In this document: in pieces, positions 16,299-25,108 of the stretch
How positions within the stretch are numbered: the first letter of the stretch is position 1
Layout of the letters: the number at the start of each line of letters is the position of its first letter
From: an uncultured Eubacteriales bacterium
Lineage (GTDB): Bacteria; Bacillota; Clostridia; Christensenellales; Borkfalkiaceae
Direction of reading: 5' to 3'
Length of the DNA stretch: 32,801 nucleotides
Assembly (NCBI GenBank): GCA_905210545.1
Contig: CAJLXC010000008.1
Location: 1-32,801, forward strand
Notes under the pieces: model-generated
Database searches by the model: none
The model's input: the letters and a program-made list of their open reading frames with translations, nothing else
Told to the model about the DNA's origin: nothing
Made by a program: the position numbers and the translations under genes

Positions 16299-16908
16299 AA
16301 TCAACTAACGAATTATATTTTCTCTCTTCCGATAAAGTCGTGAATTCTTCGTGTCCGGGATACACGATATAGTCGCCGGAAAGAGCGAACAGTTTTTTTA
16401 CGGAAGCGACGAGAGCTTCTCTGCTGCCAGACGGAAAGTCGGTTCTGCCGACGGATCTAAAAAACAGCGTATCGCCCGTAAACAGCATATTGCCTACTAC
16501 AAAACTCACAGAACCGTCCGTATGCCCGGGCGTGGCGATCACTTCTATTTTTATTCCGCAAACGCAAAGCTCTTCTCCGTCCGTAAACGTTTCGTCCGCG
16601 ACGAGCTTATCGAACTTTCTGCCGAAAGCGGAAGCGAGATTCTCTTCGTTTAACAACTTGGGCGCGTCTTTCTCGGAAACGTAAATTTTTGCGCCGTCGT
16701 CCTGTAATTTCTTCGCGCAGCCCGCGTGATCGAAATGCGCGTGCGTCAAAAGCACGGCTTTTACGGTAAAGCCGTATTCTTTTTCCGTCTTTTTTATCAG
16801 ATTGTAGTTTTCTCCGCAATCGATAACCGCGGCTTCGGTCGTGCTTTCGTTCACTAAAAAATAAGTGTTGACTTTAAGCGGACCTGACGATAAATGATAT
16901 AATTTCAT
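16291..16908 (-). CDS. MBL-fold metallo-hydrolase, glyoxalase II-like
   Basis: A 205-residue single-domain metallo-beta-lactamase-fold hydrolase. The binuclear metal site is complete: HAHFDH (56-61), the histidine of PGHTDGSV, the bridging aspartate of FTGDTLF and the C-terminal YPGHEE. Short glyoxalase II-like enzymes of this kind (YqgX/YcbL group) hydrolyse thioesters; the substrate is not fixed by sequence. The start lies ten bases after the rel stop and the end overlaps hemZ, so it is within the recJ-rel transcript. Confidence 0.92.
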   Translation of the reverse strand: MKLYHLSSGPLKVNTYFLVNESTTEAAVIDCGENYNLIKKTEKEYGFTVKAVLLTHAHFDHAGCAKKLQDDGAKIYVSEKDAPKLLNEENLASAFGRKFDKLVADETFTDGEELCVCGIKIEVIATPGHTDGSVSFVVGNMLFTGDTLFFRSVGRTDFPSGSREALVASVKKLFALSGDYIVYPGHEEFTTLSEERKYNSLVDYD

Positions 16909-16918
16909 AAGATTCTCT

Positions 16919-19051
16919 CTAGTTGCCCGTTCTGTACACGTCGGAAATTTTAGGTTCTTGCTTTAACTTGCCGATAAGTCTTTCAAGCTCTTCTTTTCCG
17001 TTAAGTCTTATATTGAAATCGACTATCACCTGCCGGGTTTTGTTATCCGTTCTGCCGTTGGTGGAAACGATTTCGAGCTTCAATTCGGATACCGCCGCGG
17101 CAACGCAGGCAAGAATCTCCGTCTGCGTATTGCCGACGACTTTTATGCTCGCATTGAACACGTTTGCGGCTTTATCCGCCCAGGACACCTCTATAAGTCT
17201 GTCCTTTTCCGCCTGACGCATATTCGGGCAGTCTTTTCTGTGTACGGTTACGCCGTGCCCGCGGGAAATAAAACCTATAACGTCGTCGCCCGGCACGGGA
17301 TTGCAACAACCCGCAAAATGCACGAGCAGTCCCGCCATTCCTTTAACCGTAACACTGCTCGAGTGGTTGGGGTTGGAGGTATAATACTTCCTGATTTCTT
17401 CTTTAGGCTGATTTTTGCGGTAATAATCGATAAGCTTTACTATAATCTGCCCCGTAGAAACCGCGCCGTAGCCCACCGAAGCGAACATTTCGGCTTCGCT
17501 CGCAAAGGACATTTTGGAAGCGAGAAACAAAAACGATTCGTCCGTCAAAAGCTCTCTGAGAGAGTATCCGCGTTTTTTGGCTTCCGCTTCTATCATACTC
17601 TTGCCGGTTTTTACGTTGTCCTCCTTCATTTCGCGCTTGAAGAATTGTCTTATCTTTACGCGCGCGGAGGGGCTTTTTACTATTTTAAGCCAGTCCCAGG
17701 ACGGACCTTTGGAGTTCTGAGAAGTGATGATTTCCACCACGTCGCCGACCTGCAGCGTACTGTTTAGTGGAACTATTTTCGAGTTCACCCTTGCGCCCAC
17801 GCACTTATTGCCGATTGCCGAGTGAATGCTGTAAGCAAAATCGAGCGGCGTTGCGTCTTTCGGCAGACTTTTAACGTCGCCTTTGGGCGTGAAAACGAGG
17901 ACCTCCGAGCTGTACAGGTCGCCCTTTAACGAGTTAAGAAATTCCTTGCTGTCTTTCAAGCCGCCCTGCCATTCCATAACTTCCCTTATCCAGGAAAGGC
18001 GAGTATCGAGATCGTCCGCTTCTTTTTTGTTTTCTTTATATTTCCAGTGCGCGGCGATACCGTATTCGGCGGCGTGGTTCATTTCGTAAGTTCTTATCTG
18101 AATTTCAAAGACCTTTCCGAAGTTAGTCACGACCGTGGTATGCAGCGACCTGTAAAAGTTGGGCTTAGGCGTTGCGATATAGTCTTTGATTCTGCCGGGA
18201 ACGGGCTTCCATTTATTATGGATTTTTCCGAAAATTTCGTAACATTCGCCCACGGTGTTGACGATGACGCGGATAGCCACTATATCGTAAATCTGGTCGA
18301 GCGTTTTGCCGCGCTCTTTCATTTTGCGGTAAATACTGTATAAATGCTTTCTTCTGCCGAATACTTCGCCCGAAATATGCGAATCCGCAAGCATTTTTTT
18401 AAGTTCGTCCACAACCTGCGCGACAAGTTCCACCGTTTCTTTCGTGCGATTTTCCACGTTGGTGGAAATGTATTCGTAAGCTTCCGGTTCGAGATATTTA
18501 AGACATAAATCTTCAAGCTCGCATTTTATCTGCGAAATTCCGAGCCGCCCCGCGAGCGGCGCATAAATTTCCAAAGTTTCCCTTGCCATTCTTTGCTGAC
18601 GTTCTACCGAAAGAAAGTTTAGCGAACGCATATTGTGCAATCTGTCGGCAAGTTTTATTATTATGACTCTGATATCCTTTGCCATCGCGACGAAAAGCTT
18701 GCGGAAGTTTTCCGCCTGCTCCTCTTCCTGCGAGTTGAACTCTATTCTTTCGAGCTTGGTTACGCCCTGAACAAGCTCTAACACTTCGTCGCCGAATTCT
18801 TTTTTTATATCGCCTTCCGATACGGGGGTATCCTCTATCACGTCGTGCAGAAACGCCGCGGCGATTGTAGCCGCGTCCAAGCCCAGATCGACGAGGATTT
18901 CCGCAACGGTGCAAGGGTGTATAAAATACGCTTCGCCGGAAGCTCTTTTCTGACCTTCGTGCGCCTTGCGGGCGAACTCGTAAGCTTTTTTGCACAATTC
19001 GAGATCTTTTCCCGAATAGGATATTTCAAGTCGTTCTAAAATATCACTCAT
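16919..19051 (-). CDS. rel: Bifunctional (p)ppGpp synthetase/hydrolase
   Basis: Makes and degrades the alarmone (p)ppGpp in the stringent response. The 710-residue protein has the full long-RSH layout: HD hydrolase (about 25-180; HPCTVAEIL, LHDVIEDT and ADRLHNMRSL intact), synthetase (about 225-350; KHLYSIYRKMKERG, DIVAIRVIV and NFYRSLHTTV), TGS (about 390-450; VFTPKGDVKSLPKDATPLDF), a Cys-rich/RIS region (FAGCCNPVPGD) and a C-terminal ACT domain. Both catalytic halves look intact. The ATG overlaps the recJ stop by eight bases and an AAGGG site precedes it. The usual apt gene between recJ and rel, and dtd after rel, are absent. Confidence 0.97.
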   Translation of the reverse strand: MSDILERLEISYSGKDLELCKKAYEFARKAHEGQKRASGEAYFIHPCTVAEILVDLGLDAATIAAAFLHDVIEDTPVSEGDIKKEFGDEVLELVQGVTKLERIEFNSQEEEQAENFRKLFVAMAKDIRVIIIKLADRLHNMRSLNFLSVERQQRMARETLEIYAPLAGRLGISQIKCELEDLCLKYLEPEAYEYISTNVENRTKETVELVAQVVDELKKMLADSHISGEVFGRRKHLYSIYRKMKERGKTLDQIYDIVAIRVIVNTVGECYEIFGKIHNKWKPVPGRIKDYIATPKPNFYRSLHTTVVTNFGKVFEIQIRTYEMNHAAEYGIAAHWKYKENKKEADDLDTRLSWIREVMEWQGGLKDSKEFLNSLKGDLYSSEVLVFTPKGDVKSLPKDATPLDFAYSIHSAIGNKCVGARVNSKIVPLNSTLQVGDVVEIITSQNSKGPSWDWLKIVKSPSARVKIRQFFKREMKEDNVKTGKSMIEAEAKKRGYSLRELLTDESFLFLASKMSFASEAEMFASVGYGAVSTGQIIVKLIDYYRKNQPKEEIRKYYTSNPNHSSSVTVKGMAGLLVHFAGCCNPVPGDDVIGFISRGHGVTVHRKDCPNMRQAEKDRLIEVSWADKAANVFNASIKVVGNTQTEILACVAAAVSELKLEIVSTNGRTDNKTRQVIVDFNIRLNGKEELERLIGKLKQEPKISDVYRTGN

Positions 19052-21338
19052 AATTTACCCTTATCGCGCATACCGCGTTATAAATTTTTGATTTATCGAG
19101 AGAGGCTTTTATGCTTCTGTCGCGTTTAAGCCTGCCGTCCTTACATTCGAAAAATCCGAGTTCCATAAACACTTCCGCAGCGAAAACGAATTGCTCCGCT
19201 TGCTCCGCGGTCGTTCCGGTTTTTTCGCCGTCGAAAAACGACGCGGCGTCTTCGTAAACGTCGTTCTCGCGCTCGCACAGTCTTTTGAACGCGTCTTCGA
19301 AATCGCTCCTGTCTACCGAGAGATTTTTCATCTTTGAAAAGCCGCATTTTTCGCGACAAACGAAAGCTTTAACACCGCCGAAAACCGCAGTCGGCTCGTC
19401 TAAATATACCGCTTTTTCGTAGCCGTCGGGTATGCTTTCGGGCGAAACTATAACGCAGTTGGCGTTTGTTTTGTCTTTTTTGTTAAAAAGATACGCCGCG
19501 ACGGCGGAATAGTCGTAGTTTTTGAGATTAGCTTCGTCCGAAACGACGTAAACCGTTCCGAAACCTCTTTCTATTTTTACGTCCGCGCAGCGGATTTCCG
19601 TATAATCGGCTTTTACGTTTTCTTTAAGCCGACAGAGTTCTCTGTCGAATATTTTAAGCGAAGCGGACGAAAAATCTCCGTATTCGGGCAAAACGTATTT
19701 TACGAAACCCTTAACGGATTCCTTATTCCTGAACACGGAATAATTAGGCTCGAAAATTATCGTTTTGTTTATAGGAAGCGTCAGGTCGTAAACGTCGTTT
19801 TCGCCGTTGAAGTCGAGCATTTCCATCGCTTTCGTCGCAAACGAAAAATGCGGAGAACCGTTCTTTAACGCTCTCGGCTTTACAGAACCTACCGAAACGG
19901 AAAAAAGCGGACGCCTGTTTCCTACTCCGAACGGCTCTAACCGATCGATTTCTTTTATAAAATCGACGTTCATTTCGCCTTCTGCCCGCATATCCACGAA
20001 TATTTCTTTTTCGCGTTCGGAAATCCCCGCTTTATCCGCAAACTCGCAAACGGCGGAAGAGAAGTTTTTGTAATTTTCGTAATCGAGCGAAACGCCCGCC
20101 GCCTGAGAATGCCCGCCGAAGCCGAGAACGTATTTTTTCGCGCTGTCTATCGCGTCGTAAATATTTATGTATTCTACGCTGCGCGCAGAACCTTTCATAA
20201 ACCCGTCCGCGTTTTTTGCAAAAACTATCACGGGGCGGTTATAATCTTCTACGAGTTTTGCCGCGACTATGCCGATGAAACCCGTTTTCCAGCCGTCGCC
20301 CGCAACCGTTATCACGGAATTATCGTATAGTTTTTGCGAATTTATCTGTCCCTTAGCCTGTCTGTAAATCGCGTCGCAATCCGCTTGTCTTGCTATATTG
20401 TATTCGTTAAGTCTGACGCAAGCGTCAAACACCTCCGATTTATTGTCGGAAATAAACGCTTTAAGCGCGGTTGCCGCGTCGCCCATTCTGCCCCCGGCAT
20501 TCACTCTCGGAGCAACGCCGAACGCCAAAGACTGCGAGGTGAATTTCTTATCTGTACCGCCGCCAAGAAGCTCGAAAACCGCGCGTTTTTTCGCACCGTT
20601 CATAAGCTTTAATCCCAAAAAGACGATGTTCCTGTTTTCGTCGATTAAATCCATACTGTCCGCTACGGTTGCGAGCGCGGCAAGATCGAGATATTCGTCG
20701 GCTTCTTTTCCTATAAGCGCGTACCCGAGTTTATACGCAACGCCCGCGCCGCACAACCCGTCGAAAGGATAGCTCTGCCCTTTTATTTTGGGATTTATTC
20801 TTATGCAATCGGGCAGGTCGTCGGGCGGTTCGTGGTGATCGGTCACGATAACGTCTATACCCGTTTTCTTTATTTCTTCTATCTTATCGCGGTCGGATAT
20901 TCCGCAGTCTACGGTGATAAGAAGCGTTACGTTGTCTCTTTTTTTAACTTCGGCGATTTTTTGCGGATTCAACCCGTAACCCTCTTCTCTTTCGGGAACG
21001 GTGACAATCGCTTCCGCGCCGAACTTTTTTAAGCAACGATACAAAATCGAAGAAGCGCAAACGCCGTCCGCGTCGTAATCCCCGAAAACAAGAATCTTCT
21101 CTTTCCTTTCTTTCGCGAGCGAAATGCGTTCCGCCGCCGCGCGCATTCCGGAAAGCCCGAACGGGTCGTAAAGTCCGCTCTCGCCCGGATTCAGAAATTT
21201 TTTTGCTTTTTCGGGAGTATCGATATTTCTGTACAGCAAAAGCCTTGCGGTATCATAAGAGATTCCGCAGGTTTCGGAAATATCGCGAGCGGCGGCGTTT
21301 TCTTCCGCCGTTAAACTTTTGCCGTAAACTATTTTCAC
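19044..21338 (-). CDS. recJ: Single-stranded-DNA-specific exonuclease RecJ
   Basis: 5'-3' single-strand DNA exonuclease of recombination and mismatch/base-excision repair. The 764-residue length fits the longer Bacillota form, with a C-terminal extension of low conservation. DHH-family motifs are DYDADG (87-92), ITVDCGISD (catalytic D144), TDHH (166-169), the GAGVAYKL helix and GGHSQAAG of the DHHA1 domain. The start codon is GTG at 21338 with GGAG eight bases upstream. It has its own candidate promoter, lies after the secF terminator and overlaps rel, keeping the Bacillota order secDF-recJ-rel. Confidence 0.95.
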   Translation of the reverse strand: MKIVYGKSLTAEENAAARDISETCGISYDTARLLLYRNIDTPEKAKKFLNPGESGLYDPFGLSGMRAAAERISLAKERKEKILVFGDYDADGVCASSILYRCLKKFGAEAIVTVPEREEGYGLNPQKIAEVKKRDNVTLLITVDCGISDRDKIEEIKKTGIDVIVTDHHEPPDDLPDCIRINPKIKGQSYPFDGLCGAGVAYKLGYALIGKEADEYLDLAALATVADSMDLIDENRNIVFLGLKLMNGAKKRAVFELLGGGTDKKFTSQSLAFGVAPRVNAGGRMGDAATALKAFISDNKSEVFDACVRLNEYNIARQADCDAIYRQAKGQINSQKLYDNSVITVAGDGWKTGFIGIVAAKLVEDYNRPVIVFAKNADGFMKGSARSVEYINIYDAIDSAKKYVLGFGGHSQAAGVSLDYENYKNFSSAVCEFADKAGISEREKEIFVDMRAEGEMNVDFIKEIDRLEPFGVGNRRPLFSVSVGSVKPRALKNGSPHFSFATKAMEMLDFNGENDVYDLTLPINKTIIFEPNYSVFRNKESVKGFVKYVLPEYGDFSSASLKIFDRELCRLKENVKADYTEIRCADVKIERGFGTVYVVSDEANLKNYDYSAVAAYLFNKKDKTNANCVIVSPESIPDGYEKAVYLDEPTAVFGGVKAFVCREKCGFSKMKNLSVDRSDFEDAFKRLCERENDVYEDAASFFDGEKTGTTAEQAEQFVFAAEVFMELGFFECKDGRLKRDRSIKASLDKSKIYNAVCAIRVNYE

Positions 21339-21361
21339 CGTAAAGCTCCGTTTGTCTGAAA

Positions 21362-21391
21362 ATTTTAAAACAACGTTATGATTAAAGTCAA
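21362..21391 (-). promoter_or_regulatory. Candidate promoter of recJ-rel-MBL-hemZ
   Basis: TTGACT (21386-21391), 18-base spacer, TAAAAT (21362-21367) on the minus strand, between the secF terminator and the recJ GTG. Each box matches five of six consensus bases. Confidence 0.5.
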
Positions 21392-21469
21392 AAATCCGCC
21401 GTAATTTTCTCGACGCCGCGCGGCGAGATTGAAAAAAATAACTTTTGTTTTCTCCGTCGGATTAAAACG

Positions 21470-21489
21470 AAAAGGCGGATTTCTCCGCC
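21470..21489 (-). terminator. Rho-independent terminator after secF
   Basis: Stem GGCGGA/TCCGCC (21474-21479 with 21484-21489), tetraloop, then TTTT on the minus strand, about 55 bases after the secF stop codon. Confidence 0.65.
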
Positions 21490-21545
21490 GTTTTCATAAA
21501 TTTTCTGTTAAATTTTTCGTAACGTAAATATTTTTCCGCTTACGA

Positions 21546-22451
21546 TTATTTTTTCTTTTTCATAACCGACCAGAAAAAAGCCGTCCAGAAAAGCGACGCG
21601 AATATCGCAACGACGTCCGCCGCAACAATCTGCAATGCAAAAAACACAAGTCCCAAAGAACAGGAAGCAGCAAACGGAATCGCTGCCGCAAGCACCGCAA
21701 CCGCGACGAAAATCACTCTCGCCACACTTTGTTTAACGCCTTTTGCCGCAATTTCCGCTATCGACAACTTTTCGTTGCCGGAAATTTTCATTACTTCGCG
21801 GAATCTGTTGACGATAACCGTTGAGAACACGAGCGCAAGCGTGAACGCGAACGTGAGCGAAACGGTAAACGTCGGATAAGCGGGGATTCTCGCAATGCTC
21901 GTCACGGAAATAAAGAGCAAAGCGGAAACGATCGCGCCGAGAACGGCGGAAAACGCCGCGACGGGTTTTTCTACGAGCAACAGATAAACGAACGCAATCA
22001 TCGAGGCAATACCCAAAGCGAGAGAAACGCCGAACACTTCTTTATAAGCGGTAACTTCCGTTTCGTATACCCCGTCTGCCTTTGCAACGAGATTTTTCGT
22101 CTCTTCTTTAGCCTGCAATGCGTTCTGAACGGAGTTTTTGAGTTCTTCCGTACTGAAATCGGTATCGGCTTTTTGCGCTATTTTATAAACGAAAGTCGCG
22201 CCGTCGTCCATAGACTGCGTTGCATAAGACGCTATTTTTATGCCTTTATCGGAAAAGAATTTTTCCGCCGCGTCTTTAACGATTTCACCCGAACCGTTTA
22301 CGTTCTGATCCACGCTTACGCGTACTTCGTAAGATTTTTTATAATCGGGCGACTGTCCGAGTCCGAACACGCCGAGGAATACCATTCCCGCAACGATTAT
22401 AAGCAGCGTGATGATTATCCAAACCTTTTTAGTAGAATTATTGTTCTGCAT
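21546..22451 (-). CDS. secF: Protein translocase subunit SecF, divergent
   Basis: Membrane partner of SecD that helps pull exported proteins through SecYEG using the proton gradient. The 301-residue protein has one N-terminal membrane helix (about 9-29), an extracytoplasmic P4-like domain and a block of five C-terminal helices. Identity rests on the layout, on the pairing with secD and on recJ downstream. The signature normally read as INDTVVVFDRIRE appears here as VFSTVIVNRFRE, so the conserved Asn-Asp pair is missing while the Thr and Arg-x-Arg-Glu remain. The usual GG motif after helix 1 is not evident. GGAGG stands seven bases before the ATG; the gap to secD is one base. Function as an auxiliary translocase is inferred. 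Confidence 0.85.
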   Translation of the reverse strand: MQNNNSTKKVWIIITLLIIVAGMVFLGVFGLGQSPDYKKSYEVRVSVDQNVNGSGEIVKDAAEKFFSDKGIKIASYATQSMDDGATFVYKIAQKADTDFSTEELKNSVQNALQAKEETKNLVAKADGVYETEVTAYKEVFGVSLALGIASMIAFVYLLLVEKPVAAFSAVLGAIVSALLFISVTSIARIPAYPTFTVSLTFAFTLALVFSTVIVNRFREVMKISGNEKLSIAEIAAKGVKQSVARVIFVAVAVLAAAIPFAASCSLGLVFFALQIVAADVVAIFASLFWTAFFWSVMKKKK

Positions 22452-22452
22452 A

Positions 22453-23802
22453 TCACACCTCCGCCTCGTTTTCGGTATCGTTTCTTTTCAATACGAGGAA
22501 GCCGTATTTGTAACCGTTCGCGGAAAAAATCAAAGACGCAAACATTCTTGCGAACACGAGCGTGGAAACGGCGGAAATTATCGCGCCGATGCCGAACGTT
22601 ATGCCAAAGCCTCTGAACGTTCCTTTAGCGAAAGCGAACACGCACGCCGCCGCTATAGCGGATACGACCGCGGAATTTATTATCGGAAGGAAGGAACGAC
22701 GGAAACCTGCTTTAACGGCGGGTTTAATCATTTTGCCGCTCGCCGCTTCTTCTTTAATTCTTTTTGCCGTAATCATAAGCCCGTCCGCGGTGAGAACCGT
22801 CGCCGCGATTATACCTATAACTCCGCCGAGAGAAACTTCGATTCCCGGGACGGCGATAAGCATAAGCAGATAAACGAGCATAAACAATATTTCGGTATAC
22901 GCCGCGATAAGACCGAAGCCTTTATATATAATCGCGAAAGCTATAACGGTAACAACCATAACCGCCGCAACCGAGATAATCGACCAGAACGCAACCTTAT
23001 CGCCCATGGGCGCGGTTACGCTTACGCCTTCGGACACTTCGTATTTATAAGCGAGTCCGCCGGACTTGATCTGCAACGCAGCCTGTCTCGCGGAAGCTTC
23101 GGTAGAAGTGGTTATGCCGAGCGTTTTATTCTGGAAATAATCCGAGGAAATTGCAGAACCTCCGCCGAGCAATTCCGTATCGCCGAGCATTATTTTTATA
23201 TAATAAGACGAGTTGTTTTTAATTAAATCCATCAGTCCTTTATATCCCTCGTCCGTGAACACGATAGAAACCTGATATGCGGTCGTATCGCCCGACGTAT
23301 AAGAACCGAGATATTTTGCGTCCGAAATAACTTTTACGTCTTTTAAGATACGCTTGTCCTCGCCGGAAGGATTAGCTTCCGTGCCGCCGTAAAACTCTAT
23401 TTCGCCGTAAGCCGCAACTACAGCCACGTCGGAAGCGAGCTGACTGTTGTCCTCTTCGCCGTAATCGTTCTTTTCGCCTTTCGCTTCGATACGGATATCG
23501 TAATCGTCTGCAATCTTTATCGCTTTTATCGAATAAGACTGATAACCAAGAGCGTTCATACGGAATTTAAGAACGTTTATAACTTCGTCTACGTTGTCGT
23601 CGTTTACGACTTTAACGTTGTCTTTAGCCGCGGTAAGAGTATAAGCGGTGCCGCCGCTTATATCGTAGTCCGTCTGTATTGCGCCGAGAACGGAATTATA
23701 ATTCTTCGTTCCCATCGGAAAACGCGCAAAAGTCATAACGGTCACAAACGCCATAATAAGCGAAATAACCGTTAATAAAGCTATTGCCTTGCCTTTTTTC
23801 AT
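22453..23802 (-). CDS. secD: Protein translocase subunit SecD, divergent
   Basis: The larger subunit of the SecDF complex. The 449-residue protein has an N-terminal helix (about 7-27), the P1 domain beginning at a reduced YDISGG motif (usually LDLxGG), the FRMNALGY and YEIEFYGG-like segments typical of SecD, and five or six C-terminal helices (about 268-440). The TM4 signature, usually VDANVLIFERIKEE, reads TADGLMITAKRIKEE: the proton-relay Asp stays but the Ala-Asn after it does not. GGAGG precedes the ATG, directly beside a leader hairpin. A strong promoter lies 60 bases upstream. secD and secF are co-transcribed. Confidence 0.9.
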   Translation of the reverse strand: MKKGKAIALLTVISLIMAFVTVMTFARFPMGTKNYNSVLGAIQTDYDISGGTAYTLTAAKDNVKVVNDDNVDEVINVLKFRMNALGYQSYSIKAIKIADDYDIRIEAKGEKNDYGEEDNSQLASDVAVVAAYGEIEFYGGTEANPSGEDKRILKDVKVISDAKYLGSYTSGDTTAYQVSIVFTDEGYKGLMDLIKNNSSYYIKIMLGDTELLGGGSAISSDYFQNKTLGITTSTEASARQAALQIKSGGLAYKYEVSEGVSVTAPMGDKVAFWSIISVAAVMVVTVIAFAIIYKGFGLIAAYTEILFMLVYLLMLIAVPGIEVSLGGVIGIIAATVLTADGLMITAKRIKEEAASGKMIKPAVKAGFRRSFLPIINSAVVSAIAAACVFAFAKGTFRGFGITFGIGAIISAVSTLVFARMFASLIFSANGYKYGFLVLKRNDTENEAEV

Positions 23803-23813
23803 TTCTGCCTCCG

Positions 23814-23835
23814 TGCGGAAAAAACGTTTTCCGCA
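23814..23835 (-). promoter_or_regulatory. Leader hairpin next to the secD ribosome site
   Basis: Perfect 9-bp stem (23814-23822 with 23827-23835) and four-base loop ending two or three bases before the GGAGG of secD. No T-run follows, so it is not a terminator. It could affect mRNA stability or initiation. Confidence 0.5.
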
Positions 23836-23856
23836 TTTATTTCAAGCCTATTTTAA

Positions 23857-23886
23857 ATTATATATCATTTTACCTTGTCAGGTCAA
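23857..23886 (-). promoter_or_regulatory. secDF promoter
   Basis: TTGACC (23881-23886), 18-base spacer, perfect TATAAT (23857-23862) on the minus strand, about 55 bases before secD. Confidence 0.7.
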
Positions 23887-23917
23887 TGATTTTGGGAAAA
23901 TTTTGGAATTATTTTAA

Positions 23918-23950
23918 AAAAATAACGTATTATCGGGCAAAAAACCCGAT
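23918..23950 (-). terminator. Probable terminator after the zinc-ribbon gene
   Basis: Stem ATCGGG/CCCGAT (23932-23937 with 23945-23950) with a T-rich loop, and a seven-T run some ten bases further on the minus strand. The distance between stem and T-run makes it weaker than the others. Confidence 0.45.
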
Positions 23951-23985
23951 TATCGGTTAAACAAATTCCAAACGCGCCTAAAGGT

Positions 23986-25098
23986 TTACCAACCTCCGTT
24001 ATAAAAATAATACAGCGCGACGATGCCCGCAACGAGAGCGATACCCAAAAGAACCGCGATGGCGATTTTAAGCGGGGATTTGGGCGTTTTGCCCCATACC
24101 TTGCCCGTATCTCCGTTTACGTAAAAATTATAAAGCTTTTTATTGAAATTATAATTCCCCACGTACACGGGAAGCATAACGTATTTATAAGTTACGCGGT
24201 CGTGGCTCGTGGACACGTTGAGATACGCGACTTTATCGTAAACATACCTCGAAAGTATGCCCTTGCGGATACGCGCGTCTATTCTGCTTTTGGCAAAATC
24301 CCAGCACCCTTCGAGATCGTTGTCGTATTTATACGCCATAAAGCCGAGCATATATTTTTTCTCGTATGCCTTGCTGTCGTTAGTGTCGTAAGGCGCGATC
24401 TTATCGAGTTTTTTCTGATCGAATTTAGAACCCGCGGTAACTAATATATCGTCGAAATTATCGTAATACGTACCCGAAATATATTTCCATTCCGTCCAGG
24501 TTTCCGTCCGTTTGTTTTTGCCGGAACCTACCGTGCGGGTATGCGTTATCCCTATCTTGCCGTTGTAAAGGGACGTAGTATAACTGTCGAACGTAAAACA
24601 CGGAGTATAAACGCCGTTCACGTTTTCCGCGCCGAGCTTCTTTTTGAATTTTCTCGGAGCGAAAAGTCTTTTTTTCGCCCACGCCTTGCTAAGCTCTAAA
24701 GCTTTCTTCGCGCCGAAAGCAAACGGAATCAGTCTGTTGGGTTTAAGTCCCGGCAAATCGTCCGTTTTCTGAACGTGAGCCGTGCCGCAGAACGGGCAGA
24801 CGGTAGCGGACTTTCCGTCGTTTATGACTACGCTCGCGCCGCAGTTAGAACATCTGAAAACAACGGCTTCGTCGGACGAATCGTAATTGTCCGAATCAAG
24901 CCCGTGCAAAAGACTTATTTCTTTTGCCGTGCCGCCGTCTTTAAGCTCCTTTTCGCTTCCGCAATGCGGGCAATAAAGCTTTTGCGCGTCCGGATCGAAA
25001 ATCATATTCGCCCCGCACCCGTCGCACTTTATTATTTCCGTACCGACTTTTTTGGGTTTTGCCCCGTCGCCGTTTTCGGTATATACCTCGTCTGTCAT
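23986..25098 (-). CDS. Membrane-anchored protein with two zinc ribbons (TFIIB-type)
   Basis: A 370-residue protein of unknown function. Two zinc ribbons are visible at the N-terminus: cysteines 25, 28, 43, 46 and 83, 86, 101, 104. A middle region of about 220 residues, rich in aromatic and Lys residues, follows, and a single membrane helix (about 344-366) ends the protein. Similar double-ribbon proteins are annotated in Clostridia as TFIIB-type zinc-ribbon-containing proteins (recalled). It lies ten bases after a DUF1858 gene and has no clear ribosome site, which suggests translational coupling. With the helix at the C-terminus, the zinc part probably faces the cytoplasm. Function not assigned. 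Confidence 0.85.
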   Translation of the reverse strand: MTDEVYTENGDGAKPKKVGTEIIKCDGCGANMIFDPDAQKLYCPHCGSEKELKDGGTAKEISLLHGLDSDNYDSSDEAVVFRCSNCGASVVINDGKSATVCPFCGTAHVQKTDDLPGLKPNRLIPFAFGAKKALELSKAWAKKRLFAPRKFKKKLGAENVNGVYTPCFTFDSYTTSLYNGKIGITHTRTVGSGKNKRTETWTEWKYISGTYYDNFDDILVTAGSKFDQKKLDKIAPYDTNDSKAYEKKYMLGFMAYKYDNDLEGCWDFAKSRIDARIRKGILSRYVYDKVAYLNVSTSHDRVTYKYVMLPVYVGNYNFNKKLYNFYVNGDTGKVWGKTPKSPLKIAIAVLLGIALVAGIVALYYFYNGGW

Positions 25099-25108
25099 AA
25101 GAAATTTG

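Noticed and set aside
21404..21430. Self-complementary CG-rich stretch in the secF-recJ gap
   Set aside because: It forms a stem with a bulge but no real loop and no T-run on the minus strand, so it was not called a terminator; the clear one is at 21470-21489.
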